The position numbers and the translations under genes were made by a program. From Vreelandella piezotolerans (GTDB lineage: Bacteria; Pseudomonadota; Gammaproteobacteria; Pseudomonadales; Halomonadaceae), in the NCBI RefSeq assembly GCF_012427705.1, contig NZ_CP048602.1:1922001-1986000 (forward strand): a stretch of 64,000 nt of DNA, read 5' to 3'. Under the pieces are notes generated by a model. That model saw only the letters and a program-made list of their open reading frames with translations, ran no database searches and was not told the origin of the DNA. The stretch's first letter is position 1; each line of letters begins with the position of its first letter. Below are positions 9,461 through 19,069 of the stretch, piece after piece.

Positions 9461-10378
9461 TTAGGCCTGCAAGAAATCACGCGGCAGTTTCATCATCTGC
9501 CGCCACAGCCGCTCTACCCCCGGCTTGTGCACTAGCGAACAGCGATAGAGACGTATTTCTAGCGGTATATCCCAACTCTCATCCCCAGCTCTCACGAGCT
9601 TGCCGGTTTTTAACTCGTCGCGTATACAAAAATCAGGTATCCAAGCAACACCAACGCCTTGTAATACCATGCCCTTCAAACCTTCGGCCATCGCCGTCTC
9701 ATAAACGGTTCGAAGTTTCATTCGTAATGGGTCATTTTTCAGCAGCATGCGCACGCTGCGGCCTAGAAAGGCCCCTTGGGTATAAGCCAAATACGGAATC
9801 GAGCTATCACGCTGCAGCGAAAATAGCGGCTTACCCTGCGTATCAGGTAGCGAGACGGGCAACATCTTGACCTTACCGATGGAGAATGATGGAAAGACCT
9901 CTGCATCTAACTGCATCGTCGCGAAAGGGTCGTAGTAGGCCAGCATCAGGTCGCAGTTACCCTCGCGAAGCACATGAATGGCTTCACCGACATTCATGGC
10001 GACCAAGCGCGTCGGCAACTCCCCCAGTCCTTTTTGCAGTCTTGAGATCCAGGGGGGGTAGAAACTCAGCGCGAGCGAATGCGCCGCGACGATGTCCAGC
10101 GCTTCGTTGGCAATCGACAAGCCGCGTAAATGACTCAACGATTCATTAAGCTGTTCGACTAAATTGCGTGCAGTCACCAAAAAGAGTTGCCCTTCCGAGG
10201 TCAACCCAATGGGGGTGGTGGATCGATCCACCAGGGTGACGCCAACGGCCTGCTCCAAGGCCCTGATACGCCGACTGAACGCGGGCTGGGTGACATGGCG
10301 CTGTCGGGCAGAGGCTGAAAAACTCCGAGTGTTTGCAAGGGCGACAAAGTCTTCCAGCCATTTTGTTTCTAGGTTCAC
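9461..10378 (-). CDS. LysR-family regulator, HypT (YjiE)-like
   Basis: A 305-residue LysR-type transcription factor. The N-terminal helix-turn-helix is NTRSFSASARQRHVTQPAFS, and the start MNLETKWLEDFVALA together with QPAFSRRIRALEQAVGVTL resembles HypT, the hypochlorite-responsive regulator of E. coli, more than most LysR proteins. A C-terminal effector domain of about 210 residues follows. HypT senses oxidation of methionines; whether this protein does so cannot be judged here. It is downstream of cls on the same strand (56-base gap) and ends ten bases from the convergent NadM-like gene. Confidence 0.85.
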   Translation of the reverse strand: MNLETKWLEDFVALANTRSFSASARQRHVTQPAFSRRIRALEQAVGVTLVDRSTTPIGLTSEGQLFLVTARNLVEQLNESLSHLRGLSIANEALDIVAAHSLALSFYPPWISRLQKGLGELPTRLVAMNVGEAIHVLREGNCDLMLAYYDPFATMQLDAEVFPSFSIGKVKMLPVSLPDTQGKPLFSLQRDSSIPYLAYTQGAFLGRSVRMLLKNDPLRMKLRTVYETAMAEGLKGMVLQGVGVAWIPDFCIRDELKTGKLVRAGDESWDIPLEIRLYRCSLVHKPGVERLWRQMMKLPRDFLQA

Positions 10379-10434
10379 CCATGTCTCCTATTGTTTGTTC
10401 GTTGAGAGTTTCGTCCGTTGGTGACGCTGAGACT

Positions 10435-11853
10435 CTATTGCACGGGGGCCATTAAATAAGCAGCGCGAGAAACGACCTTTTTCCACATAGGTCGCTGGCT
10501 CACTTCATCGAGCGTTACACGGCGACACCTTGCAAAATCGGCTTCTAACATGGTGGCCACATCGGCAGCAAAATCAGCACTTGGCACGAATGCCGTAATC
10601 TCAAAATTTAGCCGAAACGAACGATTATCTAAGTTCACTGTGCCGACTGTTGCTGAAGAGTCATCGATGAGCATGATCTTTTGGTGCAAGAACCCAGGTT
10701 GATAACGGTATATTTTTACGCCTGCCCTTAACATGTCAGGCAAAAACGAAAAGGCGGAAAGAAACACCAGTAAATGATCTGGCCGTTCTGGAATCATCAC
10801 ACGTACATCAACACCACGCATGGCGGCTAGTCGTAGCGAGTCTTGTACGCCTTGATCGGGTACGAAATAGGGACTTGTAACCCAAAAGCGGTGATTGGCA
10901 CTATGAATCAGCTGCTGTACGAGTAACCCTGCGGTATCCTGCTTGTCGGCTGGGCCAGAAGGCACGATGACTACTTGCTGATCTTGCTGTGGGTGGCACT
11001 CTGCATGCCAGTTCAAGGTAATGACGTCTCCCGTTGCCCAGTGCCAATCTTCCCAAAAGGCTTCTTGTAATCCCAACACGCAAGGGCCTTGCACGTTTAA
11101 ATGGGTATCTCGCCAAGGGCCATGTTTGGCGCTCTTACCTAGATACTCGTTCCCCACATTGAAGCCGCCAATCCACCCTTGCTTACCATCTACTACAGCA
11201 ATCTTGCGATGGTTTCGGAAATTGAGCTGGAAACGGTGTTTGAGTCCGCGTGACGAACGGAATGGCGATACTTCGACGCCGCTTTCTCTCAACTCGTTAA
11301 AGTAGCTGTCGTTGAGTTTACGGCTGCCAATTTCGTCATACAGAAAATAGACGCGCACTCCTCGCTTGGCCGCCGCGCTCAATTGTCGAAGGAGCTGTCG
11401 ACCCAACTCGTCGTCACGGACGATGAAGAACTGGATGAGCAGGTAGTCCTGCGCTTGTTCGATACCTTGGAACAAACTCTCGAACGTTGCTTTGCCATCG
11501 ATCAAAAGCTTGGTGCTATTGCCCTTCGTCAACGGCATCATGGCCAACTGCTCGACGGCCTGTATGTCGGTATTGTTAGAGTGTGCAACGTGAGGTTTTA
11601 CGTTATGCCTATAACGTACGAGCACCCGGCGCAGTACCGAATCGCGAGCGCCTCTTGCGGTCACATAACCATAAAAACGTGGACGACCAAATAGCCAGTA
11701 GGCAGGGACTGCGGCGTAGGGAAACGTCAGTAATGAAATGATCCACGCGACTGCACCTTGTGACGTGCGACTCGACATCAGAGCCATCACGGCCGAGATC
11801 ATACCCAGCACGTGAATCAACATAATCCCTGTCCCTAGCAACCAAGAGGTCAT
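10435..11853 (-). CDS. cls: Cardiolipin synthase
   Basis: The 472-residue protein condenses phosphatidylglycerol into cardiolipin. Two N-terminal membrane helices (about residues 5-25 and 35-55) precede two phospholipase D domains, each with an HKD motif: NHRKIAVVDGKQGWIGG at about residue 215 and LHQKIMLIDDSSATVGT at about residue 398. Length and layout match bacterial ClsA (about 480). The enzyme acts at the inner membrane. In halophiles cardiolipin content often rises with salt, but no regulatory site is evident here. Confidence 0.94.
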   Translation of the reverse strand: MTSWLLGTGIMLIHVLGMISAVMALMSSRTSQGAVAWIISLLTFPYAAVPAYWLFGRPRFYGYVTARGARDSVLRRVLVRYRHNVKPHVAHSNNTDIQAVEQLAMMPLTKGNSTKLLIDGKATFESLFQGIEQAQDYLLIQFFIVRDDELGRQLLRQLSAAAKRGVRVYFLYDEIGSRKLNDSYFNELRESGVEVSPFRSSRGLKHRFQLNFRNHRKIAVVDGKQGWIGGFNVGNEYLGKSAKHGPWRDTHLNVQGPCVLGLQEAFWEDWHWATGDVITLNWHAECHPQQDQQVVIVPSGPADKQDTAGLLVQQLIHSANHRFWVTSPYFVPDQGVQDSLRLAAMRGVDVRVMIPERPDHLLVFLSAFSFLPDMLRAGVKIYRYQPGFLHQKIMLIDDSSATVGTVNLDNRSFRLNFEITAFVPSADFAADVATMLEADFARCRRVTLDEVSQRPMWKKVVSRAAYLMAPVQ

Positions 11854-11899
11854 GGGCTATTCCTCAACATCCGTTAGGTCTCACGACGTCGCTCCATAC

Positions 11900-11929
11900 A
11901 CAGGAGCCCCGCTAAAACGGGGCTCCTGT
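11900..11929. terminator. Strong hairpin between fumarase and cls
   Basis: A perfect 12-bp GC-rich stem with a six-base loop (CTAAAA) lies between the fumarase stop and the cls start. There is no clear T-tract on either side, so it is a probable but atypical terminator or mRNA-end stabiliser for fumarase. Confidence 0.55.
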
Positions 11930-11958
11930 CGTGATACAACGTCTATTGCATCAGCCTA

Positions 11959-13464
11959 TCACGCTTTTTCAGCAATGATCTCTTTCCATTTGGCCGGACC
12001 GGTCTGGTGCACCGATGTGCCTTGGCTATCCACCGCAACGGTAACGGGCATGTCTTCCACTTCGAATTCGTAGATGGCTTCCATTCCTAGGTCCTCGAAC
12101 CCTACGACCCGCGATTTCTTGATGGCCTGCGCCACTAAGTAGGCAGAGCCACCCACCGCCATGAGATAGACGGCTTGGTTATCACGAATCGCCTCGATGG
12201 CAGCTTGACCACGCTCGGCCTTACCCACCATGCCCAATAGCCCCGTCTCCTCCAACATCGTACGGGTAAATTTGTCCATTCGCGTCGCCGTCGTAGGGCC
12301 AGCCGGGCCGACCACCTCGTCACCCACCGGATCGACCGGCCCAACGTAGTAGATGAAACGACCTTTCATATCGACAGGCAGCGGCTCGCCTTTGGCGATC
12401 ATATCGACCATGCGCTTGTGAGCCGCATCACGGCCCGTGAGCAGTTTACCGTTCAATAACAGCGTGTCGCCAGGCTGCCAGGTTTTCACTTCCTCGGGGG
12501 TGACGGTATCCAGATTGACACGCTTCACGTTGTCGCCCGCTTCACGGGTAATTTCCGGCCAGTCTTCGAGCTTAGGCGCCGGTAAGGCCACAGGGCCGGA
12601 TCCGTCCAGCGTGAAATGGGCGTGGCGGGTAGCGGCACAGTTGGGAATGATCGCCACTGGCTTGTTCGCCGCGTGGGTGGGGTAATCTTTGACTTTGATA
12701 TCCAGCACGGTGGTCAAGCCCCCCAGCCCCTGCGCGCCGATACCACTCTTGTTCACCTTGTCGAATAGCTCGAGACGCAGCTCTTCGGCACGGTTGCTGG
12801 CACCGCGAGCCTGTAGTTCTTGGATATCGATAGGGTCGAGCAGCGCTTCTTTGGCAATCTCCATCGCTTTTTCAGCGGTGCCACCAATCCCAATACCCAG
12901 CATGCCCGGTGGGCACCAGCCCGCCCCCATTTTGGGAAGCTGCTCCATTACCCAATCGACTACGCTGTCGGAAGGGTTAAGCATGGCGAATTTCGATTTT
13001 GCTTCGCTACCGCCTCCCTTCGCGGCCACATGGATGTCGACTTTATCGCCCGGCACGATTTTATGGTGGATGATGGCGGGCGTGTTGTCTTTGGTGTTTT
13101 GACGCTTGCCGTCCGGATCGGCCAGAACCGAGGCTCGCAATACGTTATCCGGCAACTGGTATGCACGACGCACGCCTTCGTTGACCATGTCGTCAAGGCT
13201 CATCTCGGCGTCCCATGTGACGTTCATGCCCACATGTACGAAGACCGTCACGATGCCGGTGTCTTGGCAAATCGGGCGGTGACCCGTAGCGCACATGCGG
13301 GAATTGATCAAAATCTGTGCGATGGCATCTTTGGCTGCCGGGTTCTCTTCCCGCTCGTAGGCCGCCGCCATGGCGTCAATGAAATCTTTGGGATGGTAGT
13401 AAGAGATGTACTGCAGAGCATCGGCAACGCTTTGGATCACGTCGTCCTGGCGAATCACGGTCAT
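11959..13464 (-). CDS. Fumarate hydratase, class I (iron-sulfur)
   Basis: This 501-residue protein is a class I fumarase that interconverts fumarate and malate using an oxygen-sensitive [4Fe-4S] cluster. The first part (ttdA-like alpha region) has the cysteine in GHRPICQDTG (C66) and the second a cysteine in IPNCAATRH. GWCPPGMLGIGIGGTAEKAM is another family block. The C-terminal beta region has DMKGRFIYYVGPVDPVGDEVVGPAGPTTATRMD, broken here only by my quoting. The size fits the aerobic-type single-chain enzymes of pseudomonads (about 505) rather than E. coli FumA (548). The ATG at 13464 has a GAGG-type site upstream. It is monocistronic as far as I can see. Confidence 0.93.
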   Translation of the reverse strand: MTVIRQDDVIQSVADALQYISYYHPKDFIDAMAAAYEREENPAAKDAIAQILINSRMCATGHRPICQDTGIVTVFVHVGMNVTWDAEMSLDDMVNEGVRRAYQLPDNVLRASVLADPDGKRQNTKDNTPAIIHHKIVPGDKVDIHVAAKGGGSEAKSKFAMLNPSDSVVDWVMEQLPKMGAGWCPPGMLGIGIGGTAEKAMEIAKEALLDPIDIQELQARGASNRAEELRLELFDKVNKSGIGAQGLGGLTTVLDIKVKDYPTHAANKPVAIIPNCAATRHAHFTLDGSGPVALPAPKLEDWPEITREAGDNVKRVNLDTVTPEEVKTWQPGDTLLLNGKLLTGRDAAHKRMVDMIAKGEPLPVDMKGRFIYYVGPVDPVGDEVVGPAGPTTATRMDKFTRTMLEETGLLGMVGKAERGQAAIEAIRDNQAVYLMAVGGSAYLVAQAIKKSRVVGFEDLGMEAIYEFEVEDMPVTVAVDSQGTSVHQTGPAKWKEIIAEKA

Positions 13465-13640
13465 GGATTAACAGCTCCTCGGTTAACGTCTAGGCTGCAG
13501 CCTTGGCGGCCGTCTAAGTGTGCGGGAAGTATACCGTATTGAGGCCCAAGGCGGCAGCCAATCCAGTGGGCTACGCGCTTTGTTCACTTAGCTCTTTGGT
13601 AGGATTATGAATCATCAAAATTGAGATAACGGTATAAAAT

Positions 13641-14472
13641 TTACGGCGAAGGAGGTGGCTGACACCGAGGGCACCAATAGAGTCGCCGTGACCCTATTGT
13701 CGTACGCTCAATCACATAACCACAGCGGTGGCACGATAATCCGGCACGCTCGAACACGCTGAACCGCCATTGGCGGCGAGACTCACCAGAGGCAACGGCT
13801 TGTTCGATCCACGCGTCCTGATTGGTGACACCTGCTGTTCGGTAAGCCGTGCGGGTAATATCGATGATGCGCGACGACAACACCGCTAGCTGCTCACTCG
13901 TGAGGTCACAAGGACGCTGCTTGGGATGCAACTGGGAAAAAAAACAGAATCTCAGAACGTAAGTAGTTACCCAGGCCGGCGACCAGCCCCTGGTCGAGCA
14001 GTAGTGCTCCCAAACTTCTGCGCCTAAACGCCGGTAACAAAAGACGTTGCTCTACGTCGGCAGCACTGACTTGCTGGCTCAGCAAGTCAGGTCCTAAACG
14101 GGATAAAAACGGATGATGCGCCAGCCTGTCCTCTTCCCAAAGCGAAACGTCAGAAGCACTGTATAAACTGGCAGCACGCCCTTCCGCCACCAAACGAACT
14201 CGTAAGGAGCGCGACGTATTGGGTGGCTTGTCGTCAGCATGCAGTTTCCATACGCCATAAAGCTGGTTGTGCGAGTAAAGCACACGACGGTCGGCAAACC
14301 GAATCAGCATGGCTTTTCCCCACGAGTCCACTGCCGACACCCTGACACCGATCAGCGAGCTGGCTTGACTGGCAAGCTCGGGAAAGGCGAACCAGGCATC
14401 CTCGAGAATTTTTCCACCAATCTGCTTTTCAATGCGATCCGCCGCTCGGCGGATCTCGGGACCTTCGGGCAT
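13641..14472 (-). pseudogene. nei: Endonuclease VIII (Nei) split by a +1 frameshift
   Basis: Nei is a DNA glycosylase/AP lyase that removes oxidised pyrimidines. The 5' part (14472 to 13906) begins MPEGPEIRRAADRIE, with the catalytic proline and glutamate after Met, and has the conserved lysine in SWGKAMLIRF and the helix-two-turn-helix in GLVAGLGNYLRSEI. The 3' part (to 13641, frame +1) carries the zinc finger CHRCG...CPRC (C-x2-C-x16-C-x2-C). Together they align with the full length of Nei (about 263 residues). The frames join at a run of eight T (13937-13944, A on the plus strand). Seven T would restore LRSEILFFSQLHPKQ. It starts three bases after the uvrB stop. It could be a true mutation, a slippage site or a sequencing error. 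Confidence 0.85.
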
Positions 14473-14475
14473 CGG

Positions 14476-16500
14476 TTATCCTAGCGCCAGCTGTTTTTCT
14501 TTCATTTGATGCAGCTGGTCGCGGAGCCGGGCAGCCTCTTCGAACTCCAGGTTTTGCGCTGCTTCGAACATGGCATCTTCGATCTTGCTGATGGCGGCCA
14601 GAAGCTCCTGCTGGTTCATGGACGCCACATCGTATCCGCCTGATGGCTCAGCCACTTTACGCTCGCTACCCTTACGGCGATTGCCCTTTTTACCCGGCGT
14701 TTGGGCCGCTTCGAGGATGTCCGCCACGGAGCGCGTGACCGTTGTGGGCGTAATACCATGCTTTTCATTATGCGCCATCTGTTTGGCACGGCGTCGCTCG
14801 GTCTCATCGATCGCTTTACGCATGGAATCGGTGATTCGATCACCGTACAGAATCGCCTTGCCGTTGGCATTGCGTGCGGCACGACCAATGGTTTGGATCA
14901 ACGAGCGTTCAGCGCGCAGGAAGCCTTCTTTGTCGGCATCCAAAATGGCGACCAGCGATACCTCAGGAATGTCCAACCCTTCCCGAAGCAGGTTGATACC
15001 CACCAGGACATCGAACTTACCCAGCCGCAGGTCTCGGATGATCTCGACACGCTCGACCGTATCGATATCGGAGTGCAGGTAGCGCACCCGGATATCGTGC
15101 TCGTCGAGGTAATCCGTCAGGTCTTCCGCCATGCGCTTGGTCAGCGTTGTCACCAGCACGCGCTCGCCAACGGCGTTACGTAAGCCAATCTCCGACAGCA
15201 GGTCGTCCACCTGCGAACTGGCCGGGCGCACTTCGATCTGCGGATCCAACAAGCCCGTTGGTCGCACGACCTGCTCGACGATTTGACCTGCGTGCTCGGC
15301 CTCGTAAGGCCCAGGTGTCGCCGACACGAAAATCGTTTGGGGTGAGATCGACTCCCACTCCTCGAACTTCATCGGCCGGTTATCCAACGCGGACGGCAAG
15401 CGAAATCCATACTCCACCAGCGTTTCTTTACGCGAACGGTCGCCTTTGTACATCCCTCCCACTTGAGGCACGCTGACGTGTGACTCGTCGATAAACAGCA
15501 GCGCATCATCCGGCAAGTAGTCGAAAAACGTGGGAGGCGGCTCGCCAGGAGCACGGCCTGAGAGGTAGCGCGAGTAGTTTTCAATCCCGTTGCAGTAGCC
15601 CAATTCGAGCATCATCTCGATGTCGTAGAGCGTTCGCTGCTCTAGCCGCTGAGCCTCTACCAGACGCTCGTGATGACGCAGCCACTCCAAGCGCTCTTTG
15701 AGCTCGGCTTTGATGGCGTCGATAGCTTCAAGAATGGTTTCTCGGGGCGTCACGTAGTGGGACTTCGGGTAGATCGTCATGCGAGGTACTTGACCACGAA
15801 CATCGCCGGTCAGCGGGTCAAACAAACGAATAGAGTCGATTTCGTCGTCGAACAGCTCGACGCGCACCGCCTCTTCGTCCGAGTCCGCTGGAAAAATATC
15901 GATGACATCGCCCCGCACGCGGTAGGTACCGCGACGGAAATCCATATCATTACGGGTGTACTGAAGCTCGGCCAAACGGCGCAAAAACGCACGCTGATCG
16001 ATCAGTTCACCGCGTGTAAAATGAAGACGCATCTTCAAGTACTGATCGGGGTCCCCCAAACCATAGATCGCCGATACGGAAACGACGATCAGCGCATCCC
16101 GACGCTCTAACAGGGCTTTAGTAGCGGACAAGCGCATCTGCTCGATATGGTCATTGATCGAAGCGTCTTTCTCGATGAACGTATCTGAAGAAGGCACGTA
16201 GGCCTCTGGCTGGTAGTAGTCGTAATACGAAACGAAGTACTCGACGGCGTTATCAGGAAAGAACGACTTGAACTCCCCGTAAAGCTGGGCTGCTAGCGTT
16301 TTGTTGGGCGCCATGACGATCGTGGGTCGTTGCAACTGCTGAACCACGTTGGCCATAGTGAAGGTTTTACCCGAACCGGTGACACCAAGCAGCGTCTGAT
16401 GGGCAAGCCCGGATTCCAAACCGCTAATCAACCCGCGGATGGCCGCAGGCTGATCGCCCGCAGGCTGAAATTTTGACTGCAGACGAAATTCCTTGCTCAT
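14476..16500 (-). CDS. uvrB: UvrB, excinuclease ABC subunit B
   Basis: UvrB is the damage-verification helicase of nucleotide excision repair. The 674-residue protein has Walker A ([14 protein letters not shown]) near residue 40, the beta-hairpin region [20 protein letters not shown] that inserts between DNA strands, the DEAD-like LFIDESHVS, helicase motif VI (QTIGRAARN) and the C-terminal UvrC-binding coiled coil ([18 protein letters not shown]). Length matches the family (about 670). It is followed by nei after three bases and preceded by the OsmC-type gene after 24 bases. I looked for a LexA box upstream and did not see one. Confidence 0.98.
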   Translation of the reverse strand: MSKEFRLQSKFQPAGDQPAAIRGLISGLESGLAHQTLLGVTGSGKTFTMANVVQQLQRPTIVMAPNKTLAAQLYGEFKSFFPDNAVEYFVSYYDYYQPEAYVPSSDTFIEKDASINDHIEQMRLSATKALLERRDALIVVSVSAIYGLGDPDQYLKMRLHFTRGELIDQRAFLRRLAELQYTRNDMDFRRGTYRVRGDVIDIFPADSDEEAVRVELFDDEIDSIRLFDPLTGDVRGQVPRMTIYPKSHYVTPRETILEAIDAIKAELKERLEWLRHHERLVEAQRLEQRTLYDIEMMLELGYCNGIENYSRYLSGRAPGEPPPTFFDYLPDDALLFIDESHVSVPQVGGMYKGDRSRKETLVEYGFRLPSALDNRPMKFEEWESISPQTIFVSATPGPYEAEHAGQIVEQVVRPTGLLDPQIEVRPASSQVDDLLSEIGLRNAVGERVLVTTLTKRMAEDLTDYLDEHDIRVRYLHSDIDTVERVEIIRDLRLGKFDVLVGINLLREGLDIPEVSLVAILDADKEGFLRAERSLIQTIGRAARNANGKAILYGDRITDSMRKAIDETERRRAKQMAHNEKHGITPTTVTRSVADILEAAQTPGKKGNRRKGSERKVAEPSGGYDVASMNQQELLAAISKIEDAMFEAAQNLEFEEAARLRDQLHQMKEKQLALG

Positions 16501-16524
16501 CTTTGCTCCTATTGGTGAATGGGC

Positions 16525-16932
16525 CTACACGGTGTGGGTGGCTATCTCGATCGTCGCCTGGGTCATCAGGCGTTGGATCGGGCAGCGATGGCTTATCTCC
16601 TCCAGTTTAGCGCGTTGCTCTGGAACGCTGATGCCATGAAGCTCTAACGTCACGTCCAGCTTGTAGTGACCTTGGCGTTCGCCGCTGTCATCGCGCTGCA
16701 CTGTGACGGTCACCCCTTCCAACGGCCACTGCTTACGTTTGGCGTACATTTGGACCGTGATCGCCTTGCAGGTTCCCAGCGCAATATCAAAATAGTCATG
16801 GGGATCTGGAGCGCTTTCATCTCCTCCTACCACCGTAGGCACGTCCGCGAAGAGGTCATCCATGCCGTTGACCTCGACGCGCTGACGAAAGGCGATATTT
16901 CGTTCACTGATCACCACGATAGGCAGATGCAT
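16525..16932 (-). CDS. OsmC-family protein
   Basis: A 135-residue member of the OsmC/Ohr superfamily of thiol-dependent peroxidases. The region YFDIALGTCKAITVQMYAKRK contains the first conserved cysteine, and ISHRCPIQRLM the second. These are the catalytic pair for organic hydroperoxide reduction. The first ATG follows the stop of the upstream 65-residue gene directly (TAAATG), so the two are translationally linked. The general OsmC family is a better label than Ohr. Its place ahead of uvrB-nei suggests an oxidative-damage setting. Confidence 0.85.
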   Translation of the reverse strand: MHLPIVVISERNIAFRQRVEVNGMDDLFADVPTVVGGDESAPDPHDYFDIALGTCKAITVQMYAKRKQWPLEGVTVTVQRDDSGERQGHYKLDVTLELHGISVPEQRAKLEEISHRCPIQRLMTQATIEIATHTV

Positions 16933-17130
16933 TTACGATACCTTGATGCGCAGGTTGAGTTTTTCAATGGCCTTGATGAGAGCGTCTCGTTTCGCGCGCC
17001 CCTCCACTTCTGCACCATAGCGCCCCACTTCAGCGCTATCGACGCCATCCAACATCATCAGAGCGGTGGTAATTTTGTTGACTTGTTCTGCGGTGGTAAC
17101 ACCCTGAAAACTCAATGATTGAACTGCCAT
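16933..17130 (-). CDS. HMA-fold (heavy-metal-associated) protein without CxxC
   Basis: This 65-residue protein has the length and pattern of a single heavy-metal-associated domain: a first strand (AVQSLSFQGV), a helix (AEQVNKITTALMMLDGVDSAEV), a strand (YGAEVEG) and a second helix (RDALIKAIEKLN). The metal loop, normally GMTCxxC, reads QGVTTAEQV here, so both metal-binding cysteines are absent and copper binding in the usual way is unlikely. It is immediately upstream of the OsmC-type gene with no gap. I infer a fold but not a function. Confidence 0.72.
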   Translation of the reverse strand: MAVQSLSFQGVTTAEQVNKITTALMMLDGVDSAEVGRYGAEVEGRAKRDALIKAIEKLNLRIKVS

Positions 17131-17315
17131 GAAACGTCCTTTTGAGGAAAAGTGTTTGCCTAGGTTGCGTCGTGGTAACCGGCAACGACCATTACCTATG
17201 CAAACCTGATACAGAATGAAGAGTCTAGCATGCCGTCAAGGCCTTGCAATCCAACAAGTCTGCCCACATTTTGATAAAGATCGACGATGCTTACCCACAA
17301 TGTTCAGGAGCGACC

Positions 17316-18272
17316 ATGACCATGGAGAAGACGCCGCCCTCTAGTGCCGTACGTTTGGATCAATATGCTGCACTGGATATCAAAGGGGCCGATGCGGAGA
17401 AATTCTTGCAAGGTCAAACCAGCGCGCAAGTGGGATTGGCAAACGGCTCGTTTGCGCCGCTTACCTGTTTTTGTACCCCAAAGGGCCGCATGTTGGCCAA
17501 CGGACAGCTGTGTAGGCTCGAGATGAATCATTATCGGCTGATTCTCGACGCCTCTCTGGCGAATGATCTGGCCAAACACCTGAACAAATTTGCCGCTTTT
17601 TACAAAGCGGAGTTATCAGTGGCACAAAACATCATTTTCGCAGGCGCCAGTGAGTCAGCCGAAAACTTGGCCTATTGTCTGGGCGTGACGTTGCCAAAGC
17701 AGCCCTACACCCACGCCACTAGCACGTCTGGCACGGTGCTACGCCTCCCAGGGTCTCCTCGTTGGCTATTCATGTTCGAAGAAGAGCCTCAAAATCTCTT
17801 GACAGACAGCGAGGCATTGCTCAACGCCTGGAAGCTGTCAGATATCCGTAGCGGACTGGCGTGGCTCACGGCCGCTCAGCAGGACCAGTTCCTACCACAA
17901 ATGCTGAATTGGGAAGCGTTGGGCGGGATTAGTTTCAAGAAAGGGTGCTATACCGGCCAGGAGGTCGTTGCCCGCGCCCATTTCCGCGGCCAAGTCAAGA
18001 AGCGCCTCGTGCACGCCCGCGCGCACACTGCCTCGCTGCCCGAGCTGGGTGCCACCCTAATGGATGAGAGCGGTAAATCGTTAGGCGAAGTCGTCAGCAG
18101 TGCAACCAGCGATGATCAGCACATCGAGCTTCTGGCCGTAATGAATACCAAGGTGATGGAAGACGGCGTGACCGTCTATTGGCAGACAACACCTCTTACC
18201 TTGCAGGCGCTTCCCTATCCGATCGAGCGCTTGGACCCTGAGCAGATAGCCGCTCAGCTTGCTCAGAACTGA
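17316..18272 (+). CDS. ygfZ: YgfZ, folate-dependent Fe-S cluster assembly/tRNA-modification protein
   Basis: The 318-residue protein is related to GcvT and belongs to the YgfZ/IBA57 family, which supports maturation or repair of some Fe-S enzymes with tetrahydrofolate. The family signature K-x-GC-x-x-GQE is present as SFKKGCYTGQEVVARAHF at about residue 215. The early ALDIKGADAEKFLQGQ is also typical. The ATG at 17316 has AGGAG five bases upstream and is preferred to the longer in-frame reading. The 3' end overlaps the convergent tatD by ten bases. Confidence 0.92.
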   Translation: MTMEKTPPSSAVRLDQYAALDIKGADAEKFLQGQTSAQVGLANGSFAPLTCFCTPKGRMLANGQLCRLEMNHYRLILDASLANDLAKHLNKFAAFYKAELSVAQNIIFAGASESAENLAYCLGVTLPKQPYTHATSTSGTVLRLPGSPRWLFMFEEEPQNLLTDSEALLNAWKLSDIRSGLAWLTAAQQDQFLPQMLNWEALGGISFKKGCYTGQEVVARAHFRGQVKKRLVHARAHTASLPELGATLMDESGKSLGEVVSSATSDDQHIELLAVMNTKVMEDGVTVYWQTTPLTLQALPYPIERLDPEQIAAQLAQN

Positions 18273-19051
18273 TCGTCTAATGCAAACAGCCGGGCGGCGT
18301 TGGCACTGCTCAATGCCGCCACGGTTGCGAAGCGCTGTTTTCTCAACTCTGCCACTACCTTCGCCACCTGCGCCACGTGCGAAGGTTCGTTGCGCTGGCC
18401 TTGGTAGCCACTTAACGGCATATCGGGGCTATCGGTTTCCAGCACGAACCCATCATCAGGCAATTTTGTCACTACGCGGCGTAACTTTTGAGCACGCTCA
18501 TAGGTCACCGCCCCCCCCAATCCCAGCATGTAGCCCATATCCAAAAACTTGGCGGCCTGTTCGTAGGAGCCAGAAAAGGCATGAACGAGCCCTGCCCTTG
18601 GCAACGCTTGTTGGCGCAACCGCTGACTGACTTTGTCATTGGCCTTGACGCAGTGAACCACGACCGGTAGACGGCTTCGCTTGGCGATAGAAAGCTGGGC
18701 ATCGAAGTAGTGCCACTGAGCGTCCAGACTATCAATAAAACGACCATCGATACCGCACTCACCAATCGCCACCGGCCGGTCCTTAGGCGCCCCCTCGAGC
18801 TGCTGGGTGACCAGCGCCTCGAGAGCCGTCAAATCATCTGGGTGATGGTGCTCAATGAAGTAAGGATGAAGCCCGAGACAGATGCGGACATCGTCACGCT
18901 CGCCGAGCGCCAGCACATGCGGCCAACGCTGCCGCACCGTCGCAGGCACGATGAAGCGGCAGACGCCCACGGCCTTCGCAGCGGCGATGACGGCATCACG
19001 GTCCGTCTCGAACTCCGCAACGTCCAAATGACAGTGGGCGTCTATCAGCAT
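18263..19051 (-). CDS. TatD-family metal-dependent hydrolase
   Basis: A 262-residue TIM-barrel hydrolase of the TatD family (metal-dependent DNase/3'-5' exonuclease in E. coli). The metal ligands are visible in MLIDAHCHLDVAEF (HxH), IGECGIDG (glutamate), PVVVHCVKAND and LVHAFSGS (histidines) and LETDSPDMP (aspartate). The start follows AAGGGGG by five bases. It is 18 bases downstream of prfC on the same strand and is probably co-transcribed. Which of the TatD/YcfH/YjjV subgroup it belongs to I cannot settle; the text resembles YjjV-type proteins. Confidence 0.88.
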   Translation of the reverse strand: MLIDAHCHLDVAEFETDRDAVIAAAKAVGVCRFIVPATVRQRWPHVLALGERDDVRICLGLHPYFIEHHHPDDLTALEALVTQQLEGAPKDRPVAIGECGIDGRFIDSLDAQWHYFDAQLSIAKRSRLPVVVHCVKANDKVSQRLRQQALPRAGLVHAFSGSYEQAAKFLDMGYMLGLGGAVTYERAQKLRRVVTKLPDDGFVLETDSPDMPLSGYQGQRNEPSHVAQVAKVVAELRKQRFATVAALSSANAARLFALDDQF

Positions 19052-19069
19052 CTATCCCCCTTGCGGATA

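Noticed and set aside
17150..17225. A CTGATACAG sequence upstream of the HMA-OsmC-uvrB cluster as a LexA box
   Set aside because: It lacks the CTGT-N8-ACAG spacing, so SOS control is not supported.
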